From Protea cynaroides (lineage: Eukaryota > Streptophyta > Magnoliopsida > Proteales > Proteaceae): a stretch of 64,000 nucleotides of DNA. A program made the position numbers and the translations under genes. Below, piece after piece: positions 57,662 through 64,000 of this stretch. The first letter of the stretch is position 1. Every line of letters starts with the position of its first letter. Location of the stretch: positions 59,013,007-59,077,006 of the forward strand of contig CM053269.1 in the NCBI GenBank assembly GCA_028583415.1, written 5' to 3'. The notes below the pieces were generated by a model. It was not told the origin of the DNA. It worked only from the letters and a program-made list of their open reading frames with translations, and made no database searches.

Positions 57662-57717
57662 CTCCTTACTGATGCAACTCTAATCTAAGAATAATAGTAT
57701 CAGACGTTCAATGCTAG

Positions 57718-57789
57718 ATAAAAATGGAATGAATTCATCTCTACATTTTGGTTATAAAAATGGAATGAATTCATCTCTACATTTTGGTT
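57718..57789. repeat. 36-bp tandem duplication
   Basis: TAAAAATGGAATGAATTCAT and the following bases up to TTTTGGTT occur twice in direct tandem. Confidence 0.85.
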
Positions 57790-57835
57790 GATCTGCGAAG
57801 AAGTTTTGGTGTACTTAACGTACAATGCTAGGAGA

Positions 57836-59300
57836 ACACAAACCTCTCCTTAATTCAAAAATTGATGACACTTAACTCTTGTCTATTAAGTAGAAGATGG
57901 TAATTGCTGATGTCAGATAAACCAATTAATTATAATACCTATACTATCCTTATATACGATGAAATTACAACTTAACCCTTGCCTTTTAATCTTAACCTTC
58001 CTCTTTGTTCTTCCTTTCACGAATTGGAAACCGAACGAAGTTCCTCATCTGTTCTTCTCCCTTCCTCTCATCTCTTTGCTGTGTCTCACCATTCGACGGA
58101 TATTTTTTGTTTTTTGATTTTGAAACCAAAGACTGTTGAAGATTTGAAAACCCCTCTCAAGGTGTCGGCTAGGGTTGGTAGGGTCTTCCTTATTGAGTTA
58201 GGGTTTTACAACAGAAGGTTTCACTCTCGTCTACTCTCTGCCTCAAGGTGAGTTCTTTTGTTAATGGTTGTTTTAGTTGTTTCTTTCGGTACCAGAGAAG
58301 AATGTGCGGACTGTGCTTGGAAGAAATGCATACCCATTTCTTCACTGCGGAGACTAATCTGCAGGATATCCAAGTTTTTCAGAAAAGCAAGATAAATGGC
58401 CTTCAATTTATCATTCACTGATTTTTTTGAATTTGTGTTGGGTGGGTTGTAGGGGCTATACCCAAGTCCGTTCTTGAGCTCATGGATGTGAAAGATCTAA
58501 CCTTGGCGCATGTCAAATCCATTTACAGGTAAAAAAGGGTCAGTAATCTTTAGTTATCTCAATTGGGTCTTCAAATCTTAAGCATCAGAAGATTGAATTA
58601 TTCGTGATTTTTCAATTTTTTTCCTTCCGTTATTTGTATATGATCTATCAGTTATTATTCGTGATTTTCTAATTTTTTCCAATTTGTGTTTTACTGTTTC
58701 AAATCTTAAGCTTACAATTTGGGATTTCAACCCTTTCCAAAAAAAAATCGTGATTTTCCAATTTTTTCCTTCCATTATTTGTTTTACTGTTTTGAGCTAT
58801 AGTCTTTGATGCAGTTCCAGTGGTGTTTGTAAGCTGAAGATAACATTTTCCAGCTTACACAGCAGGAGTTGGAGATGGAGAAGAAACAGAGAGAGAAACA
58901 GAAACAGAGCTGGGAAGGGGAGAGAGGGAGAGAGAGAGAAACAAAGCAGGAGAGATAAAAGAGGAACAGAAACACTTACCGGAAGTGACGTCGCAGGAAA
59001 TAAAAGCCATTGCAGGTGGTCGCCAGAAATAAAGTAGCCATTGCAGGTGGTCGCCGGAAATAAAGTAGCCGTTGAATGAGGGAACCCTAAATTCAGAGGG
59101 GTTTTAAAGAATAGTTGCAAAGGCTTATAAACCGTTGAGGGTTTTTTTTTTATATAAATTTAAAGAGGGTAAATACATCATTTTACTTGATGAAGTTAAC
59201 ACCGTTACGCCATGATAGTTGAGTGTCCTCCTAAACGAGACGGGAGGTTTGTGTCTTTTAGTTAAAATACAGGGGAGGTTTGAGTAATTTACCCTAAATA
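57836..59300. mobile_element. MULE-like element carrying a KANADI-type exon
   Basis: The left part ACACAAACCTCTCCTTAATT...GATGACACTTAAC resembles the reverse complement of the right part (GACACAAACCTCCCGTCTC...GGACACTCAAC). The right end continues with AGGGGAGGTTTGAGTAATTT, a typical non-autonomous MULE end. The left end lacks the outermost part, so the exact border and target duplication cannot be fixed. Inside are an exon-like open frame (57979-58246, ending at a CAAG|GTGAGT donor) and the KANADI-type exon at 58453-58528. Interpreted as a Pack-MULE. Confidence 0.55.
58453..58528 (+). pseudogene. KANADI/GARP-type exon fragment
   Basis: Flanked by an acceptor (TTGTAG) and a donor (ACAG|GTAAAA), this 76-bp exon reads A-I-PKSVLELMDVKDLTLAHVKS-IYR. 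In KANADI transcription factors the end of the GARP DNA-binding domain is ATPKSVLELMDVKDLTLAHVKS followed by HLQMYR, and as I recall this segment is one exon with the same phases. Here T is replaced by I and the HLQ end by IYR. The rest of the GARP domain is not in the surrounding 2 kb, so this is a captured single exon, not a gene. Confidence 0.82.
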
Positions 59301-59715
59301 AAAATATTTTCGTTTACCTATTAAAAAAGAAGTTGGTTAAAATTGGCACTTGTAGGCTTTTACTTGTTCTTATTAATAAAATTAGACAAGTCCATAAGAA
59401 TCAAAATCCCAGATATGCATCAAGCCATCACCAGTTCCTTTAAAATCGCTAGTAAAATATATGGTTTTGTGCATATTTTAGCATTTTCTAAAGCATTGAT
59501 GCATGTATCTTATGCATTCCACTTCCAGAACATTTCCCAAGTTTTCTAAATTTTTTTAGTGACACCAACACATTTACACAGAAATTTTTTTGGGCGTATA
59601 TAGAATTATATTAACAGAATCCAAAGAGGGTGAGGAAGGCAAACTGGAAAGTAGCAAAAGGGATCTACACAGAACACTAAGGGAAATACTATTGACATTA
59701 AACTGGATAGGTAGA
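59301..59715. other. Intron sequence between the MULE-like element and Copia-2
   Basis: AT-rich, no exon or defined element recognised. Confidence 0.5.
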
Positions 59716-60409
59716 TGTTGAGAATATTGCATATTTCATTTTTTTGTCTAAATTCATTGTACTACCTGTATTATACAATTGTACTACCTGTACTACCCTC
59801 ATTGTACTACCTGTATTGTACTACCTGTACTACCTCTTTCTTTCTTTGTATTCATTCTCACATTATAAATAAGAGGACCTCTGTCTATTACAGACAAGTC
59901 ATTCCATCATTCAACATGGTATCAAAGCCAAGTAGGCTCTACCGCCAGATCCCTCCGCCGCCTCACCACCGCCGCCGCCAACCTACCACCGCTGACCACC
60001 GACTTTCCTTCTTTTCTTTTCTTTTTCTTTTGTTTTTTTTTCTCTCCCCACTAGGGGCAGCAACCAAAGAGGGAATCATACAATGATATAGGTACTGCCC
60101 TTCTTTTTATCCCTCATTACGGATCATTTTTTTATTCTCTTTATTGGAAATCAATTTTTTTTATCAGTCTGGATATTAATAATATGGTTCAGTCTGGTCG
60201 GATATATATGAGTTTCTGAGTTTACCCCAATAAACAAAAAAGTGGGTGCAAACCAAAATTGATTTCCATATATTATGTTGCACATGGGACAAGTTAGGAT
60301 ATCTGACAAGTGATATTTCTACTTTGATCTCCATATACTGTGCTATAACCAAACAGGGAGGCTGTTCATATTGTTTTTGGGTGTTTGTTCTTGAATACAC
60401 AACTCAAGG

Positions 60410-61290
60410 ATGACATTTGAAGTAACCTCTTCTGGGATAGAGAGTTTTAAAGTGGACAATCTCACTATTCCCACTAATACTACTAAACTTGATGGTGGTA
60501 ATTACCTAATGTGGTCTCGGGCCACCTAACTCTCAACTACAGCTCGGGGATTATCGGGATATCTCACCGGCACCAAGGAAAAACCTCTGACCAAGGACAT
60601 TGTTTTGGAGAAATGGCATGCTGAAAATTCATTGATAATGCAATATCTCCTCAATTCCATGCAACCCATTATAGCCGAGGGCTATTTGTTATTGGATACT
60701 GCTGCACAAATTTGAAAGTCTGCTAAGGACACCTATTCCCAAGTTGGAAATGCTACTTTAATTTATGCCATTCAAAAAAGTGTTCATGAAACTATTCAAA
60801 AAGAATTGACTGTATCCCAATATTATACTAAGTTGAGGAGCTATTGGCAAACAATTGATTTTTATGATTCTATTCATGCTAAATGTGAAGAAGATGCTAC
60901 CCTATTTCACAAAAGGGAAGAGAAATACAGGGTTTATACTTTTCTGGCAGGACTAAATGTGGAGCTTGATCCTATTCGCTCGCACACAGATTCTCAGCAG
61001 GGACCCTTTCCCCACCCTCGAACAGGCTTATTCCATGGTTCAGTTAGAGGACCAACAACGAATAACAATATTGTCCCCTTCTGTTCCGGATAGGTCTGCT
61101 CTCCAAACAAATACTCAGACATACAAGAGTCCTCCTGTTTCCCGTGATGCTATCAAATGTAAGTATTGTAGCAAACTTTGGCACACCAAAGACACATGCT
61201 GGAAACTTCATGGCAAACCGGCAGATTTTGAAGCAAAACGCCGGGAAAAAGGTATGCACAAGGCAAAGTCCTCCCAAGCACCTCAGGCAC
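60410..61290 (+). pseudogene. Copia-2 gag
   Basis: The ATG at 60410 opens a frame with TKLDGGNYLMWSRAT, a stop at 60529, and further gag sequence (YLTGTKEKP, LLNSMQPIIAEGYL) with a second stop near 60715. YYTKLRSYWQTIDFYD and FLAGLNVELDPIR follow, then a frameshift near 60985, SRDPFPTLEQAYSMV, and a zinc knuckle CKYCSKLWHTKDTCWKLHG (61159-61215). Capsid/nucleocapsid role by family; not functional as it stands. Confidence 0.88.
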
Positions 61291-61479
61291 ATCAAACTGA
61301 AGCAAGTCCTCCTACTGGTCCTCTGCCACAACTCTCTGCACAAGAACTTCAGACTCTCCGGCATCTCCTTCGACTACCTCCTGCGACTACAAATCAATCA
61401 TCCACATCTGCATCTACCAATCCAGGTTCTTTTTTTGTTCAGTCAGGTATTTCCCATGATGGTCATTGTGCTTTCTCTG

Positions 61480-62761
61480 TCTCTAGCCCTTGGGTTATAG
61501 ATACTGGAGCCACTGACCACATGACTGGTTCGTCTGAGTCTTTTTATTTATACTCTCCTTCTTCTAGACATAATACAGTGAAGGTGCTGATGGATCCCTC
61601 TCTCATATATCTGGAATTGGATCCATCCATTGTTCTTCCTCCCTTGATTTGAATTCCGTTCTACATGTTCCTAATTTATCCACAAATTTACTCTCCATTA
61701 GTAGTCTTACAAAGTCTCTAAATTGTAAAGTAACATTTTTTTCCTACCTACTGTGTGATTCAAGACCTAGAGAACGGAAAGACGATTGTACATGGTAGTG
61801 TGCATGGTGGCCTGTACTTGCTTGACAATGGTCGTTCAGCACCTTCCTCCCATTCCGCAGTCAGTACCCTTCAGCAATGGCACCGCCGTCTTGGGCATCC
61901 CTCTTCTGCTGTTCTATCTCATTTTTTTCCAAAAATATTTAACAATCTAATAAAGACGAGTTATTATGTGAGTCTTGTGTTTTGGCCAAACAGGCTCGTA
62001 TTTCTTATTTACCTTCTGCTTCAAGAAGTCCTTGTATCTTTGATTTAGTCCATTCTGATGTTTGGGGTCCAACACGGACTACCTCTATTTCTGGTCATAG
62101 GTGGTTTGTAACCTTAACTGATTGTCACACTCGTACTACATGGGTCTATCTGATGCGTCAAAAAAATGAGGTATGTGCATGCTTCCGCCATTTTCACAAT
62201 ATGATCAAGACGCAGTTTCAAACTCATTTGAAGATGCTCCGTAGTGACAATGGTAAGGAATATCTTGAAGGATTTTTTCAACAATACTTGGCTGAAAACG
62301 GGATAATTCATCAGACAAGTTGTGTGGACACTCCTGCTCAGAATGGAGTCGCTGAAAGAAAGAACCGCCACTTACTCGAAACAGCTAGAGCAGTAATGTT
62401 TGAGAGACATGTTCCCGCTCAATACTGGAGTGATGCTGTCCTCACTGCAGAATCCCTGATCAACCGCCTTCCTTCTCACGTTTTAGACAACAAGGCTCCC
62501 TTGGACATCTTACGTGAAAATTCTGATTTTGTTCTTCCTCCTAGAGTCTTTGGTTGTCTTTGTTATGCTCGTAACCATCGTTCCCCTGGTAAGCTTGATC
62601 CACGTGGATTAAAGTGCATATTTTTAGGGTATTCTGCAACACAGAAAGGATACAAGTGTTATCATCCTCCCTCTCGTCAGGTCCTTGTTAGTAGAGATGT
62701 CATTTTTCATGAGCATCTCTCCTATTATCAGGCTCTTCTTCAGGGGGAGACAGACAGTTGA
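61480..62761 (+). pseudogene. Copia-2 protease and integrase
   Basis: The protease motif PWVIDTGATDHMTG is at about 61488-61530. Frameshifts follow near 61590 and 61950. The pre-integrase block WHRRLGHPS is at 61880-61906. An open frame at 61982-62761 carries KQARISYLPSAS, SDVWGPTRT, RTTWVYLMRQK, LRSDNGKEYL, PAQNGVAERKNRHLLETARAVMF, FGCLCYARNH and FLGYSATQKGYKCYHP, that is, the integrase catalytic core and the downstream conserved region. Confidence 0.92.
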
Positions 62762-63154
62762 AGATACACCTGATATCCCTAATGTACTTATACCGGATAT
62801 ACCTGATGTACTAGAAATAGTCCAAGAACAAGTGCTCGATACAACTGCACCATCTAAGCATCCAACCACCAAGCCACCTCTACAAGTCTATAGCCGTGCC
62901 AAAGACAAGCAAGGAAAGGCCACTACCACTCCTGCACATGTCCCTTCGCTAGCCCTGGATCCAGAAACCGAGTCCATCGAGCCTTCTTCTGGTAAGGAAC
63001 TTACTCCTTCTGATCTTGATCTTCCAATTGCACTTCGAAAAGGAATTAGGGCCTGCACCCTACATCCTATTTCCAATTATGTTTCCTATGACTCCCTTTC
63101 CCCTTCTTTCCTTGTTTTTGTGTCTTCGCTCTCTTCTGTGTCTGTTCCTCAAAA

Positions 63155-64000
63155 ATGCAGGATGCAATTATGGATGAAAGGTGGAAAGCTGCAATAGTGG
63201 AAGAAATGAGGGCTCTGAAGAAAAATGGTACATGGGATCTTGTTCCACTTCCTGCAGGATCAAGGTCAGTAGGATGCAAGTGGATCTTTACAGTGAAACA
63301 TAAACCAGATGGGATTATTGATCGGTACAAGGCTAGATTGGTTGCACGAGGATTTACTCAAACATATGGGATTGACTACCAAGAAACCTTCGCTCCAGTG
63401 GCCAAAATGACTAACATCAGGGTTTTCTTGTCTGTCTTTGTACATCACAACTGGGACTTGCAACAGTTAGATGTAAAAAATGCATTCCTTCATGGAGAAC
63501 TTACTGAAGATGTCTATATGGACTGCCCACCGGGTTTCACAGATGATAAAAGCCAAGGAAAAGTCTGCAAGTTGAAGCGATCTCTTTATGGTCTAAAACA
63601 ATCCCCTAGAGTATGGTTTGGAAGATTTAATAAAGCTATGGTAGCATTTGGCTATGTTCAAAACAATACTGACTATACTTTATTTATAAAATATTCCCCT
63701 AACACTTTTACTGCCTTACTTATATATGTAGATGATATCATCATTGTTGGCAATAACAATGATGAAATCACGAAACTAAAGGCATTTCTAGGGAAGGAGT
63801 TTGAGACCAAAGACCTTGACAAACTTAGGTACTTTCTTGGGATTGAAGTTGCCAGATCTGCAAAAGGCATCTATCTGTCTCAAAGAAAGTATGTTCTTGA
63901 TCTTCTCTCAGAAACAGGGTTACTTGGGGCTCAACCTTGTGATACTCCTCTCAATCCCAATACCAAGCTAAGGGCAAAAGAAGGCACACCAGAAGACAAA
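63155..64000 (+). CDS. Copia-2 reverse transcriptase, open to the window edge
   Basis: A frame open from the ATG at 63155 to the last base (282 codons, partial). Landmarks: WKAAIVEEMRAL, GTWDLVPLPAGSRSVGCKWIF, RYKARLVARGFTQT, DYQETFAPVAK, LQQLDVKNAFLHGEL, LKRSLYGLKQSPRVWF, the catalytic YVDDIIIVG (about 63727-63753) and FLGIEVARS...GIYLSQRKY. It is normally part of one Gag-Pol polyprotein; upstream frameshifts mean this piece is probably not produced from an intact polyprotein. It copies element RNA into DNA. Confidence 0.9.
   Translation, partial: MQDAIMDERWKAAIVEEMRALKKNGTWDLVPLPAGSRSVGCKWIFTVKHKPDGIIDRYKARLVARGFTQTYGIDYQETFAPVAKMTNIRVFLSVFVHHNWDLQQLDVKNAFLHGELTEDVYMDCPPGFTDDKSQGKVCKLKRSLYGLKQSPRVWFGRFNKAMVAFGYVQNNTDYTLFIKYSPNTFTALLIYVDDIIIVGNNNDEITKLKAFLGKEFETKDLDKLRYFLGIEVARSAKGIYLSQRKYVLDLLSETGLLGAQPCDTPLNPNTKLRAKEGTPEDK

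Larger units (their letters stand above)
59716..64000 (+). mobile_element. Copia-2: Ty1/Copia retrotransposon, cut by the window edge
   Basis: 5' LTR 59716-59916 (201 bp, TGTTGAGAATATTG ... TTCAACA), followed at once by the PBS TGGTATCAAAGCC. The LTR contains three to four copies of TTGTACTACCTGTA. The internal order is gag, protease, integrase, reverse transcriptase; RNase H and the 3' LTR lie beyond 64000. It sits in the upstream NRPC1 intron in opposite orientation to the gene. The coding part is less damaged than in Copia-1, with a long intact reverse transcriptase frame, so it is probably younger. Confidence 0.92.

Noticed and set aside
57979..58251. A 90-codon open frame that could be a new gene
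   Set aside because: It lies inside the MULE-like element, ends at a splice-donor-like site and has no recognised domain; kept only as part of the element.
1..64000. CRISPR arrays, rRNA genes, bacterial-type operons or promoters
   Set aside because: None present; gene structure, splice sites and repeats are those of a plant nuclear genome.

Overview
The window is a piece of a flowering-plant nuclear genome. It is AT-rich, its genes are split by GT-AG introns, and it carries the usual plant transposons (Copia, L1-type LINE, TRIM, Au SINE, Pack-MULE, hAT-like MITEs) plus a mitochondrial insertion. The abundance of hAT-like elements, the Pack-MULEs and the swollen introns recall Nelumbo (sacred lotus), but that is inference from repeat style only; no marker fixes the species.

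Three protein-coding genes are supported. (1) A MOS11 (THO1/CIP29-type mRNA export factor) homologue on the + strand has five exons at 3701-9584 that join to a 212-aa protein; intron 1 is 4.9 kb. (2) A clade-D protein phosphatase 2C on the - strand has four exons at 14612-11762 that join to 390 aa, convergent with MOS11. As I recall, the Arabidopsis homologues are neighbouring loci (At5g02770 and At5g02760), so the pair may be conserved microsynteny. (3) The 3' part of NRPC1, the largest subunit of RNA polymerase III, lies on the - strand from 56035 down to 26348. Six exons join in frame, and a possible final exon sits near 22350. The gene is cut by the right edge of the window.

Layout: 51-2357 is a Pack-MULE with a 10-bp target duplication. 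3.5-9.6 kb is MOS11. 9.6-11.7 kb is a gene-poor gap. 11.7-15.4 kb is the PP2C. 15.4-22.3 kb is intergenic DNA with microsatellites and worn repeats. 22.3-64 kb lies within or just downstream of NRPC1. Its largest intron (28593-50155, 21.6 kb) holds a nest of elements: a TRIM split by a Copia retrotransposon, whose 5' LTR is split by a hAT-like element, which is split by another hAT-like element. Further right are a 4.8-kb LINE with a 15-bp target duplication and more hAT-like elements. The 5.1-kb intron at 50740-55883 holds an Au SINE, a mitochondrial insertion with the rps3-rpl16 junction and a second SINE. The intron upstream of 56035 holds a hAT-like MITE, a MULE-like element carrying a KANADI-type exon, and a second Copia element that runs off the window.

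The most unusual theme is a set of hAT-like non-autonomous elements. Their termini resemble CAAGG/CATGG/CATAG, with 8-bp target duplications where these are preserved. Their flanks are built from many copies of one short self-complementary word, which differs between elements (GCCTAGGCG, GTATCGATAC, TCGAGA, GGTTTCGA). Three of them share the same long hairpin core.
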